DNA from: Lachnospiraceae bacterium
Lineage (GTDB): Bacteria > Bacillota > Clostridia > Lachnospirales > Lachnospiraceae
NCBI GenBank assembly: GCA_017524595.1
Contig: JAFXVI010000038.1
Location: forward strand, 1 to 56,843
Direction: 5' to 3'
Length of the DNA: 56,843 nucleotides
Shown here: positions 28,136 to 36,958 of the stretch, in pieces
Numbering within the stretch: the first letter of the stretch is position 1
How the letters are laid out: each line of letters starts with the position of its first letter
Program-made: the position numbers and the translations under genes
Notes under the pieces: generated by a model
Told to the model about the DNA's origin: nothing
Databases searched by the model: none
What the model saw: the letters and a program-made list of their open reading frames with translations, nothing else

Positions 28136-28947
28136 TGAAACGTAAGATTCTGTTCACCGACCTTGACGGTACGTTACTAAACAGTGAAAAGAATATAAGC
28201 CCTGAGGATCTTGAAGCTATAAAGCAGCTGACAATTTCAGGGCACAAGTTCGTTATATCCACCGGCCGCCCGCTTCAGAGTGCTGTTTTGATATCAGAGC
28301 GATACGGCTGGAACGATGATGGATACTATATATCTAGTTACAACGGCGGTCTGATATATGACTGCGGCAATAAACAGACCATAATACGCCGTCCCATTCC
28401 TATCCCATATGTGCGCCATATCCTTGATGAAGCATATAAGGCAGGGCTGCACGCCCATACATATGATGATGTAAATGTTGTGTCGGAACGTGATACAAAG
28501 GAGTTCAGAGATTATACCAAAGGTATCATGGTTCCCGGTGTCGTTGTTGAGGACGTTGTCACTTATCTTAAACAGGAACCGATAAAAGTCATAGTGATCT
28601 CGCAGAAATCCCGTAAATTACTTGAAGAATTCAGGGCATATATGACCCCGTGGTGTAAGGACAAGCTCACGACCGTATTCTCAAGCCCCATACTGCTCGA
28701 ATTTGAAAACCCTTTATCAACCAAAGGATTTGCAGTCAGATATATGTGTGAACATTTCAATATTCCGATATCTGATTCCATAGCCGTAGGAGATGAAGAA
28801 AACGATATCTCCATGATAGAGGCAGCCGGTCTTGGTATCGCCATGAGCAATGCGACAGCAAATACAAAAGCCGCTGCAGATCACATTACCGTTAACGATA
28901 ACAACCACAGCGGCATTTGTGAGATCATAAACAGGTTTGTTCTTTAA
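28135..28947 (+). CDS. HAD superfamily Cof-type sugar-phosphate phosphatase
   Basis: 270 residues. Nucleophile motif FTDLDGTLLN at the N-terminus, motif II Thr in VISTGRP, Lys in the cap/core junction and motif IV GDEENDISMIEAA. The large C2 cap places it in the Cof/YidA group, which dephosphorylates sugar phosphates and cofactor precursors; the substrate cannot be read from sequence. Its ATG overlaps the ABC-F stop by one base (TGATG), giving translational coupling. Its 3' end overlaps the convergent ppk gene by four bases. Confidence 0.92.
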   Translation: MKRKILFTDLDGTLLNSEKNISPEDLEAIKQLTISGHKFVISTGRPLQSAVLISERYGWNDDGYYISSYNGGLIYDCGNKQTIIRRPIPIPYVRHILDEAYKAGLHAHTYDDVNVVSERDTKEFRDYTKGIMVPGVVVEDVVTYLKQEPIKVIVISQKSRKLLEEFRAYMTPWCKDKLTTVFSSPILLEFENPLSTKGFAVRYMCEHFNIPISDSIAVGDEENDISMIEAAGLGIAMSNATANTKAAADHITVNDNNHSGICEIINRFVL

Positions 28948-31091
28948 TCATCAACCTGTGTTTCTGGTATGAATACTCTCCCATTCTCCACGCTCTTAAC
29001 CTTCTTTATGTTTTCATCAATCCTTGCCTCAGCTTCACGACAGAACTTTTCCTGGCAGCTTAACAATTCCTTTCCGCGTTTGTCGATCCTTGAGTAACTT
29101 CCATCATCATCCATTATCCTCGCCTTAAGCGTGTCTCGCAACATTGTGTCCAATATATGGTACACTCTGTCCTTAAGATCAGGTTCTTCTATCGGGAATA
29201 ATATCTCCACACGGCGCTCCAAATTCCTTGGCATCCAATCGGCCGAACCACAATAAAGCTCGGGATTACCTGCATTTTCAAAATAGAATATCCTGCTGTG
29301 TTCAAGAAACCTACCGACTATCGATCTTACGGTGATATTCTCGCTGACACCGGGGATACCTGTTTTCAGACAGCATATCCCGCGGATGATAAGATCTATC
29401 TTAACTCCTGCCATGGATGCCTCATACAGGGTCATGATTATGTCCTTATCACACAGTGAATTTATCTTGGCTATTATCTTCGCATTTTTTCCGTCAGAAG
29501 CATTACGTGTTTCGCGCTTTATAAGTGACAGGAACCTGTCCTTAAGCCACAGGGGAGCAACACTTAACCTGTTCCAGTTAAGCGGTTCCGAATAACCCGA
29601 CAGCATATTAAAGACAGCCGTTGCGTCCTCACCTATAGGCTCAGCACAGGTGAGCAGGCCTATATCAGTATACAGTTTGGCCGTCGAATCATTATAGTTA
29701 CCCGTACCAAGATGCACATAACGCCTTATACCCTCTTCCTCGCGGCGTACCACAAGCGTTATCTTGCTGTGCGTCTTAAGGCCAACCAGTCCATACAATA
29801 CATGACAGCCAGCTTTCTCAAGCATCTTCGCCCAGATGATGTTATTTTCTTCATCAAACCTTGCCTTAAGTTCAACCAAAACGGTAACCTGTTTACCGTT
29901 CTCAGCCGCCTGAGCAAGCGCTGCTATTATTGGCGAATGACCGCTGACCCTGTAAAGTGTCTGCTTGATAGCCAGAACATCCGGATCTTTTGCAGCCTGC
30001 CTTATAAAATCAACTATCGGTTGGAAAGTCTCATATGGATGATGCAGTAGCAGATCCTTATTCCTGATCGCTGCGAATATGTCCTTATCCGGTGTGAGTT
30101 CTTCAACTGTCTGCGGTTCAAAATCAGGATCACGCAGTTCATCATAACCTTCAATACCGCATAGTTTCATAAGGAAAGTCAGATCCAACGGCCCCTGGAT
30201 CCTGTACACTGCTTCTTCCCTGCAGTTTAATTCTTTAAGGAGCACCTTCATAAGACGCTTATCTATATCATCAGCAACTTCAAGCCTTATGACCTCACCC
30301 CACTGTCTTTTCTTAAGCTGTCGCTCTATCTCTTTTAACAGATCGGCCGCCTCATCTTCTTCTATTGTAAGATCGGCATTTCTCATTATACGGAAAGGAT
30401 AGGCGCAGATGACATCATAATTGGCAAACAGCTTGCCCATATTTCTTTCTATTATCTCTTCGAGCAGAATGACTGTATCGCCTTTATCCGAAGGGAGCCT
30501 TATGATCCTTGGAAGCACCGAAGGCACCTGTACCGTCGCAAATTCACGTTCCAGCGAGTCTGGAGCTTTCCCGTCCTTTACCTTCTTGGCAACCAGCGCT
30601 CCTATATTGAGTGACTTGTTCCTGATAAGAGGGAAGGGCCTCGAACTGTCTACCGCCATAGGCGTGAGCACCGGGTAAACATTCTTCATAAAATAATCAT
30701 CAACATATTTTTTCTGTTCTTTGTTAAGGTCTTCATGCTGAAGGATCAGATGGATCCCTTCCTGTTCCATAAGAGGCATCAGTGAACGAGTCAGCGTGGA
30801 GTACTGCTTGTCAACCAACTTATGAGTAGCATCATTTAACGCATCCAGCTGCTTTGCCGGAGACATGCCTGCAATATCCGGCTTGCTATAACCCGCATTG
30901 GCCATATCCTTAAGCGATGCGACTCTTATCATGAAGAATTCATCAAGATTGGAGGCTGTTATGCCCAAGAACTTAAGTCTCTCCATTAAAGGATTGGCCT
31001 TGTCCCTTGCTTCATCAAGAACTCGTTCATCAAACAGAAGCCACGACAGTTCCCTGTTATAATAGTATTTGCTTTCGCTCAGATTTATCAT
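28944..31091 (-). CDS. ppk1: Polyphosphate kinase 1
   Basis: 715 residues, normal length. The N-terminal start YYNRELSWLLFDERVLDEA, the catalytic phospho-histidine in GLKTHSKITLVVRR, and the second PLD-like half (CGSADWMPRNLERRVEILFPI split across it) are diagnostic. It reversibly polymerises phosphate from ATP. Together with Ppx 17 bases upstream it makes a polyphosphate synthesis/degradation operon. AGAAGG precedes the ATG. Confidence 0.96.
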   Translation of the reverse strand: MINLSESKYYYNRELSWLLFDERVLDEARDKANPLMERLKFLGITASNLDEFFMIRVASLKDMANAGYSKPDIAGMSPAKQLDALNDATHKLVDKQYSTLTRSLMPLMEQEGIHLILQHEDLNKEQKKYVDDYFMKNVYPVLTPMAVDSSRPFPLIRNKSLNIGALVAKKVKDGKAPDSLEREFATVQVPSVLPRIIRLPSDKGDTVILLEEIIERNMGKLFANYDVICAYPFRIMRNADLTIEEDEAADLLKEIERQLKKRQWGEVIRLEVADDIDKRLMKVLLKELNCREEAVYRIQGPLDLTFLMKLCGIEGYDELRDPDFEPQTVEELTPDKDIFAAIRNKDLLLHHPYETFQPIVDFIRQAAKDPDVLAIKQTLYRVSGHSPIIAALAQAAENGKQVTVLVELKARFDEENNIIWAKMLEKAGCHVLYGLVGLKTHSKITLVVRREEEGIRRYVHLGTGNYNDSTAKLYTDIGLLTCAEPIGEDATAVFNMLSGYSEPLNWNRLSVAPLWLKDRFLSLIKRETRNASDGKNAKIIAKINSLCDKDIIMTLYEASMAGVKIDLIIRGICCLKTGIPGVSENITVRSIVGRFLEHSRIFYFENAGNPELYCGSADWMPRNLERRVEILFPIEEPDLKDRVYHILDTMLRDTLKARIMDDDGSYSRIDKRGKELLSCQEKFCREAEARIDENIKKVKSVENGRVFIPETQVDD

Positions 31092-31108
31092 GATCCTTCT
31101 CCCTTATC

Positions 31109-32647
31109 TTATAATGCGTTAAGTCTCTTCTTTATCCTGATCACCGGCTTAACGGAAAATACTTCTTCGAAGAAATCCGACTTTCTTGAGAAGAATCCCT
31201 TCTCCAGTGCAAAATCCTCATCTGAATCTATGGTTATGATAAGCTCATCATCCCTTATCGTCGTCTTGACTCCGGCAAGCTTTACCCTGTAACTCCTGCA
31301 TATTCCGTCAGCTACCCTGAATATGGCTGTAAGCTTTGCCATTGTAAGATAAGTATTCTTATTTAGCATGACAGATGAATCCGTCTCTTTATAGTACTTA
31401 AATTTCACCTTGTTGAATCGCACGATATTTGCGATTATCTCCCGTTCAGTATTTGACAGGCCAAGCATCTCCGTAGCCATTATGATATCATAACCGCACT
31501 CGGCTGCCGCCTCGAGGCTTACATATTTCCCACAGTCAGAAAGCATTGCTGCGACCCTTAAGAGCAGCCTCTCTCTCTTACCCATTCCATGAAGCTTCTT
31601 TGTATCATCGAAGATACTCAATGCCACTTCTTCAACCAACATGTTCCTTTCAAGGTTTCCGCCATAACGCCTGCACATCTCTTTAGCTGCCGCCATAATA
31701 TCCCTGTCAAAATCACGCTTTACAGACAACAGTTTGTTCATCTCGGCGTACTCATAAGCCATACCGTCCGACAGACTGACTCCCGGTGCCCAAAGGGTCT
31801 TGGCTTTCATCATCTCTGTCATCTTGCTAAGCAGTACTATGGACTGCGGTATAAGCCTTGCGCTCTCTTCATCTATGCTTAAATGTCTCGCTATATATTC
31901 AACAGATTGTCCCCTGAACCTGTAGATAAGTGCGATGAAATCCTTATATGAAATGATATCCTTATTATCATTTACCTTTCGCATGGCCTGTGAGACGTAA
32001 TCATCGATTATGATGATGTTATGTATCTTGCGGTCACCAAGATATAGGGTCTTGAATGAATCCAGCTGATTATCTATCAGTTCACCAAGCAACTGCACAT
32101 AATCTATCGTCTTAGCCTGAAGTGACGAAAGCATATCTTTCACACGGAGTATACCAAGCCGGATATTCTGGGTGGTAATGAGATTATCCTTGTTAAACAG
32201 TGATATCTGAATACTTCCTCCGCCTATATCCACTATTGCCGTACTCTTCTTCATGATCTCTGTAAAGGTTTCGCTCTTACTCGCAACAGCCTTAAGATGC
32301 ATAAAACGCTGCTCGGAGTTACTCAGTACTTCCACTGATATACCGGTACGTAGCTTGATCTGTTCAGTTACGATCATTGTATTCTCGGTCTCTCGTATGG
32401 CGCTGGTCGCATAAGCCTTGTATGCATCCACTTTATACGCCTTCATAACCTTGTTAAATTCACTGAGCACGTCACACAACTCATCCATCCTCACCGGATT
32501 AACCTTACCGGTATGATAAGTATCAGTACCTAATTCAATCTTTCTCCTCAGATGGTCGATCTGCTTTAGGCCCTTCTTCTCTGATATCTCGAATATCTTC
32601 ATGGCAACTTCATATGAGCCCACGTCGATCGCAGCGAATGTTTTCAT
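31109..32647 (-). CDS. ppx: Ppx/GppA-family exopolyphosphatase
   Basis: 512 residues. The actin-like ATPase fold is shown by AAIDVGSYEVAM at the N-terminus and AIVDIGGGSIQISLF (about 138-152); the C-terminal ~200 residues are an HD-like helical domain (LSDCGKYVSLEAA). It would release phosphate from polyphosphate ends and/or hydrolyse pppGpp; a rel gene lies 5 kb away. The ATG overlaps the DUF815 gene's TGA (ATGA). Confidence 0.9.
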   Translation of the reverse strand: MKTFAAIDVGSYEVAMKIFEISEKKGLKQIDHLRRKIELGTDTYHTGKVNPVRMDELCDVLSEFNKVMKAYKVDAYKAYATSAIRETENTMIVTEQIKLRTGISVEVLSNSEQRFMHLKAVASKSETFTEIMKKSTAIVDIGGGSIQISLFNKDNLITTQNIRLGILRVKDMLSSLQAKTIDYVQLLGELIDNQLDSFKTLYLGDRKIHNIIIIDDYVSQAMRKVNDNKDIISYKDFIALIYRFRGQSVEYIARHLSIDEESARLIPQSIVLLSKMTEMMKAKTLWAPGVSLSDGMAYEYAEMNKLLSVKRDFDRDIMAAAKEMCRRYGGNLERNMLVEEVALSIFDDTKKLHGMGKRERLLLRVAAMLSDCGKYVSLEAAAECGYDIIMATEMLGLSNTEREIIANIVRFNKVKFKYYKETDSSVMLNKNTYLTMAKLTAIFRVADGICRSYRVKLAGVKTTIRDDELIITIDSDEDFALEKGFFSRKSDFFEEVFSVKPVIRIKKRLNAL

Positions 32648-33957
32648 ACCAATCTAACCCCCTGTAGATAATCTATGAACTGGACAGCCGTCCTGCCGGA
32701 TAAACCTCCATGCGCCAGTTCAAATCGTCCCGCCTCAAGCAACAGTTCTTCTTCAGGCATATCTATCCCATGCCTTTCTGCCAGCACCTTGACGATGTTA
32801 TTGAACTCCTTCCTGTCAGGCTTACTGAAATATATCGTTGTGCCGAAACGGTATACGAGTGAGAGCTTCTCCTGCATGGTATCCGATTTATGTATCCCGT
32901 TATCGACCTTTACATCGTCACGGTCATTCCATGTCTCCTTGATAAGATGCCGCCTGTTTGATGTCGCATATATAAGTATGTTGCCGGGCTTCTTTTCAAG
33001 ACCGCCCTCAATGACAGCCTTAAGGTACTTGTAATCGGTCTCGAATTCCTCAAATGAAAGGTCATCCATGTAAATGATGAACCTGTAATTCCTGGTCTTG
33101 ATCTGCGCTATTATATCGTTTATATCCCTGAACTGATGCTTATATAATTCAATGATCCTAAGGCCCCTGTCATAATACTTATTCATTATACCCTTGACCG
33201 CGCTTGATTTTCCTGTGCCCGCATCACCAAACAACAGACAGTTGTTCGCAGGACGCCCGGCAACAAATGCCTCGGTATTTTCGATAAGTTTCTGCTTGGC
33301 GATCTCATAACCTACAAGATCCTCAAGATAAACATGTGCTATATTGGTTATCGGGCTTATCACTACATTATCATCCGCATCATGTTCCACACGAAAAGCC
33401 TTATGCAGCCCGAACTTGCCGACTCCGAAATCCTTGTAAAACGAATCTATGATATCCTTAAATTCCTGCGCACATGATGCCTGTGCCAGTGATACACCAA
33501 GTTCACATATACGATCCCTGACACGCTTGTTAAACATACATCCGGAACCTTCCGCACTGTGATAATCACTTATAAACGGCAGACATCCGGCAGCAAGGTT
33601 CTCGTCGATCCCTGAAAAATCATAATCAAACATTTCCTTGAAAATGGAAAAATCATGAAGCGCAACTTCACTTAACGTACCCTCTGCTCCGCCCTTAAGT
33701 TCAGCTGCCATTGAATAAGAATTCTCATTATTGGCAAGAAGATATGTAAGATACATATGCCACAGATTACCCTTATACCCGTGGCTTGCAGCAAGATCTA
33801 TAAGCCTGTGTACTATATTGAACAAAAGAGCGCGGTAATGCTCATTCTCCTCTTCATCATAACCGAATTCATATTCATAAATAAGCTCCGACATATCTGC
33901 CAGTATATCGCCATGCTTAAAATTCCTGTACAAAAGAAGTTCCTTATCTCTGAGCAT
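32644..33957 (-). CDS. DUF815 AAA+ ATPase
   Basis: 437 residues. An N-terminal ~180-residue helical domain precedes the DUF815 ATPase with Walker A LLFGDAGTGKSSAVKG and a Walker B-like IIYMDDLSFEEF. Family members are uncharacterised AAA+ proteins with no assigned role. It is the first gene of the ppx-ppk1 operon and overlaps ppx by four bases, so a link to polyphosphate handling is possible but unproven. ATG after GGAGG; promoter is part of the palindrome at 34002-34031. Confidence 0.9.
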   Translation of the reverse strand: MLRDKELLLYRNFKHGDILADMSELIYEYEFGYDEEENEHYRALLFNIVHRLIDLAASHGYKGNLWHMYLTYLLANNENSYSMAAELKGGAEGTLSEVALHDFSIFKEMFDYDFSGIDENLAAGCLPFISDYHSAEGSGCMFNKRVRDRICELGVSLAQASCAQEFKDIIDSFYKDFGVGKFGLHKAFRVEHDADDNVVISPITNIAHVYLEDLVGYEIAKQKLIENTEAFVAGRPANNCLLFGDAGTGKSSAVKGIMNKYYDRGLRIIELYKHQFRDINDIIAQIKTRNYRFIIYMDDLSFEEFETDYKYLKAVIEGGLEKKPGNILIYATSNRRHLIKETWNDRDDVKVDNGIHKSDTMQEKLSLVYRFGTTIYFSKPDRKEFNNIVKVLAERHGIDMPEEELLLEAGRFELAHGGLSGRTAVQFIDYLQGVRLV

Positions 33958-34001
33958 ATATCCTCCGAAAAATGTGATGTCATGAATTGTTTATAAAAAA
34001 T

Positions 34002-34010
34002 ATTATAACA
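34002..34010 (-). promoter_or_regulatory. Extended -10 promoter for DUF815-ppx-ppk1
   Basis: On the minus strand TGTTATAAT, an extended -10 (TGn plus perfect TATAAT). No good -35; the position is taken by the divergent promoter's -10. Left arm of a 30-base palindrome. Confidence 0.6.
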
Positions 34011-34022
34011 TATTTGCAGATA

Positions 34023-34031
34023 TGATATAAT
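34023..34031 (+). promoter_or_regulatory. Extended -10 promoter for the DUF5050 gene
   Basis: TGATATAAT, an extended -10 with perfect TATAAT on the plus strand; right arm of the same 30-base palindrome (34002-34031). Predicted transcription starts near 34038, about 37 bases before the start codon. Confidence 0.6.
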
Positions 34032-34074
34032 ACTATTGAGGGAGAATTTTAACATTTAAAAAGGGGGGATGAAT

Positions 34075-35145
34075 ATGGCACGTCAGAAGAATAACGCCAA
34101 AACTGTGATCATAATCGTAATGCTGCTCGCCATTGTGGCCGGCATAATTTCCGTCACGCTATACATTAAATACAACAGCCGTGTTCCGGATAATCCGCCG
34201 GGTACACTGGGCAACACGGGCGGCAACATAAATAACGAAGGCCTGTTCTGTCAGGATGGAAATAAGGTTTATTTCAGTAATACCCTTGATAACAATTACA
34301 TATATTCAATGGATCTTGACGGTAGCAACCAAAAGCTTGAACTTGCCATTTCCGCCAAGTACATTAATTCTGCCGGCAAATATCTCTATTATAACCAGAT
34401 AGATACATCCACTGATCTTGTATACGGCTTTACAGGCAATGTCCACGGGATATACAGGTATAAGAAAGATTCCTATGACCAGACAAAAGGATTTGACAGG
34501 ACTGCGGCAGGACAGACAATTCTTATAGATAACTATGTATATTACCAGCATTATGATAATAATAACGGCATGACCCTCTACCGCTGTTCAACAAATGACA
34601 GTGATAAAGGCGAGGTCCTTAAGGAAATAGTCAACCCATGCTGTGTCATTAACGGAGACATTTATTATCCGGATCAGAACAACTATTTCAAACTTAATGT
34701 TTTTAATACCGGTACACTCAAGTCCTCTCCTTATTTAAATGAAAGAATGTATAACCCGGTATATTCAAACGGATATATCTATTTCATAGACATATCAAAC
34801 GGATACTGCTTAAGCAGATACAGCTTTGACAATCACAGCGTCGAGAATCTGACTGCCGACCGCGTTGACGTCTTCAATATTCTTGGCGATGTGATCTTCT
34901 ACCAACGTAATGCCGAGGACACACCTGCAGTAATGCGCATGAGCTCGGACGGTTCCAATTCTGTTATGATCGCGATGGGGAATTACAGCAATATAAACAT
35001 GACTACCGCTTACACCTACTTCCATGCATACGGAGATCCGATGGATATGTATCGTGTGAGTACGACAGGCAATCCAAGGCCCGAAGTTTTCAGGCCTGTG
35101 ATAGCCGAAAAGAAGGCAAATAAATTCAAGTTCAAGAGTGACTAA
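34075..35145 (+). CDS. DUF5050 membrane-anchored beta-propeller-like protein
   Basis: 356 residues. A basic N-terminus and one helix (about 9-31) anchor the protein; the outer part is a series of repeats of the form YFSNxxDNxYIYSMDLDGSN, typical of DUF5050 six-bladed propeller-like domains. Function unknown; ligand binding at the surface is a guess. The second ATG (34075) is chosen because a GGGGGG run lies six bases upstream of it but abuts the first ATG. Transcribed alone, ending at the hairpin at 35200-35238. Confidence 0.8.
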   Translation: MARQKNNAKTVIIIVMLLAIVAGIISVTLYIKYNSRVPDNPPGTLGNTGGNINNEGLFCQDGNKVYFSNTLDNNYIYSMDLDGSNQKLELAISAKYINSAGKYLYYNQIDTSTDLVYGFTGNVHGIYRYKKDSYDQTKGFDRTAAGQTILIDNYVYYQHYDNNNGMTLYRCSTNDSDKGEVLKEIVNPCCVINGDIYYPDQNNYFKLNVFNTGTLKSSPYLNERMYNPVYSNGYIYFIDISNGYCLSRYSFDNHSVENLTADRVDVFNILGDVIFYQRNAEDTPAVMRMSSDGSNSVMIAMGNYSNINMTTAYTYFHAYGDPMDMYRVSTTGNPRPEVFRPVIAEKKANKFKFKSD

Positions 35146-35163
35146 TCAGGAAACAGATCTTGA

Positions 35164-35502
35164 TCATATACATGAAATGATTATACCTGTAACAACAATG
35201 ATCAGTCCGAGAAGCTTCCTCGGGCTGATCTTTTCTTTAAGGATAAAATAGCCAAGAAGCGATATCCACAAATAACCGGTAGTTTCAAGTATCGGTCCGA
35301 CCGACATCGGAATACCCCTGTACGCAAAGATCGTGATAAGCGTTGCCGCAAAAAAGATGCCGTAAGCGATAATTACCCTGGGATTTAAGTACTCCCTTAT
35401 CCTGCTGTCATATTTCTTATTCGCACTGGACTTAAGTATTATCTGGGATATCGATGATATAAATACAGAAAAGATATAAATGAATACATAACGAGGATTC
35501 AT
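35164..35502 (-). CDS. Small four-helix DMT/SMR-like transporter subunit
   Basis: 112 residues with four predicted helices, the size and topology of EmrE/SMR and ArnE/ArnF half-transporters (e.g. PILETTGYLWISLLGYFILKEK with the conserved KE near helix 4). It overlaps the larger partner upstream by four bases (ATGA), which suggests a heterodimer. Possible roles are drug export or flipping of a lipid-linked sugar; nothing in the sequence decides. Its last third carries on the opposite strand the terminator of the DUF5050 gene. Confidence 0.8.
   Translation of the reverse strand: MNPRYVFIYIFSVFISSISQIILKSSANKKYDSRIREYLNPRVIIAYGIFFAATLITIFAYRGIPMSVGPILETTGYLWISLLGYFILKEKISPRKLLGLIIVVTGIIISCI
35200..35238 (+). 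terminator. Rho-independent terminator of the DUF5050 gene
   Basis: A 12-bp stem (35200-35211 with 35219-35230, one G-U pair) with a 7-base loop is followed by TTTTCTTT on the plus strand. It lies 54 bases after the DUF5050 stop and wholly inside the convergent DMT coding sequence. No U-tract on the minus side, so it should act one way. Confidence 0.8.
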
Positions 35503-35990
35503 GCTCCGGCTTCCTCCTCTGTATCATTGCAATTAAGGTCTGATCCATTTGTTTTATCAATAACGGCTGTTTTTTCTTTCTCGGCATCATCTTCATCGCC
35601 GGTCACGACAAGATAGACACCTGTTATTATTATCAATGCACCCGCTATCCTCGTAAATGTGATCTTCTCATCAAAGATCAGAAGACCCCAGATTATCCCC
35701 CAGATGACCATCACCGCCTTATTGGCATAAGCTGTAACTATGGGCATCCGTTTGATTATCTGCTGCCATGCCACGGCATAAATAAACATTATGATAAGAA
35801 TACCTGCATAATACATAAGCCATTTGGGCGATAATGCCTGCATAAACGCTGTAAAGTCAGCCGCTTGTGTATAATCTCCGATCTTAAACGACGGCGGTCT
35901 TTGAGCCGACGCAAGCTTTGAAAAGACTGCAGACACCGAAAACAGTGCAAGAATGATATGCAGATATACAAAATACTTGATATTCTTCAC
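35499..35990 (-). CDS. Small DMT/SMR-like transporter subunit, larger partner
   Basis: 163 residues, four predicted helices with an expanded loop after helix 1 (about 28-50) and a charged C-terminal tail of about 35 residues rich in Glu/Asp. The IIWGLLIFDEKITFTRIAG segment resembles the EamA/DMT helix 3-4 region. Start is GTG at 35988-35990, seven bases after AGGAG and two bases after the stop of the preceding gene; a TTG at 36011 has no site. Paired with the 112-residue subunit that follows. Confidence 0.8.
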   Translation of the reverse strand: MKNIKYFVYLHIILALFSVSAVFSKLASAQRPPSFKIGDYTQAADFTAFMQALSPKWLMYYAGILIIMFIYAVAWQQIIKRMPIVTAYANKAVMVIWGIIWGLLIFDEKITFTRIAGALIIITGVYLVVTGDEDDAEKEKTAVIDKTNGSDLNCNDTEEEAGA

Positions 35991-35992
35991 GA

Positions 35993-36898
35993 TCAGGCTC
36001 CTGCCTTGCAAGAGATGATCCAGGGCGCAGGTTGCTGCTCATAATTATGCCTGCTGTTAACCTTGGATACCGAAATCTGTATGATATCGGGATCGGAAAT
36101 ACAGAACCGCTTGCAGTAATCAACCATTGAAGCTGCCAGTACAAAATCAAGCGTATATATAACGAATTCCATCCCGGGATTGAGCTTAAGCATGGTCTCT
36201 ATTTCCTTCTCCATACTCGCCGAAGCTACAAGCATAGTAACATCCGGAACCGGGAGGCCCTTCATGCTGTCATCATCAACATGATCGATGATCGTAACGT
36301 TATTGATACCGAACTGCTCCATATTTTCCTCAAGAGCCTTTCTGTCATTTCCGTTATATTCAACAGCTATTATGGAACCCTCACCGTCAAGGATCGCCGA
36401 CTCGACAACTATTGATTCTCCCGAGATGACACAGATATTCTTGCCCTCTTCTATGCGCATCTTAGACAGGATCACGGAACGTATCTCCTCTCCAACATAC
36501 TTTACCGTGCCCTTGGCTAGCGTGCTATTATCGATACCGAACTTATAGGTCGATCTTGCGCTGGGATTTAGTACAAGCATACCGGCGGAGGCATTGATAC
36601 CACGGTCGATCATCTCAGACACAAGATTCTTCTTGATAGGACCCACCGGATCCGAACCCTCGTTATATATTACGGTACATTCGCCAAGGCCGGCATTATA
36701 CATGCGGTAGAAAATGTCTGCGTGTCCTGCTTCCGTAAACACAAGCACACATCTGTGTACTTCACACGCAGGTATCAGATTCTTGTTCTTCTTTGTGATA
36801 TCAAGTATCTTAACATGTTCAAGATCAACATCGGTATTATCCGAAAAATACTGCAGCCATTCAATAATGCTCTTGTTGTTAAACAATGCCTTTCCCAT
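35993..36898 (-). CDS. CbiT-like (precorrin-6B methylase-like) protein, degenerate SAM loop
   Basis: 301 residues from the ATG at 36896-36898, seven bases after GGAGG; an earlier in-frame ATG at 36913 precedes that site. The C-terminal half has the layout of CbiT/CobL methyltransferases (an MIDRGI-MLVLNPSARSTYKFGIDN segment, then a Rossmann start and IIAVEYN acidic ribose-binding Glu), but the glycine-rich SAM loop GxGxG is ISGES here. The N-terminal half could be a remnant CbiE-like fold. No other cobalamin gene is near, so a role in B12 synthesis is doubtful; a repurposed or inactive relative is as likely. It has its own promoter. Confidence 0.65.
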   Translation of the reverse strand: MGKALFNNKSIIEWLQYFSDNTDVDLEHVKILDITKKNKNLIPACEVHRCVLVFTEAGHADIFYRMYNAGLGECTVIYNEGSDPVGPIKKNLVSEMIDRGINASAGMLVLNPSARSTYKFGIDNSTLAKGTVKYVGEEIRSVILSKMRIEEGKNICVISGESIVVESAILDGEGSIIAVEYNGNDRKALEENMEQFGINNVTIIDHVDDDSMKGLPVPDVTMLVASASMEKEIETMLKLNPGMEFVIYTLDFVLAASMVDYCKRFCISDPDIIQISVSKVNSRHNYEQQPAPWIISCKAGA

Positions 36899-36928
36899 TA
36901 GTATTCCTCCCATAAAAAAGATAATTTG

Positions 36929-36957
36929 ATTATATCACAGTACCCGGGTTAAGTCAT
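36929..36957 (-). promoter_or_regulatory. Promoter for the CbiT-like gene and transporter pair
   Basis: On the minus strand ATGACT (36952-36957), 17-base spacer, and an extended -10 TGATATAAT ending at 36929. It starts right at the end of folC, in a 60-base gap, and gives a leader of about 24 bases. Confidence 0.65.
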
Positions 36958-36958
36958 T

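Noticed and set aside
28925-28962. Bidirectional terminator between the convergent HAD and ppk1 genes
   Set aside because: ACAGGTT and AACCTGT can pair, but the loop is about 15 bases and no T-tract follows.
35993-36898. Cobalamin biosynthesis locus
   Set aside because: Only one CbiT-like gene with an altered SAM loop; no other corrin gene is nearby.
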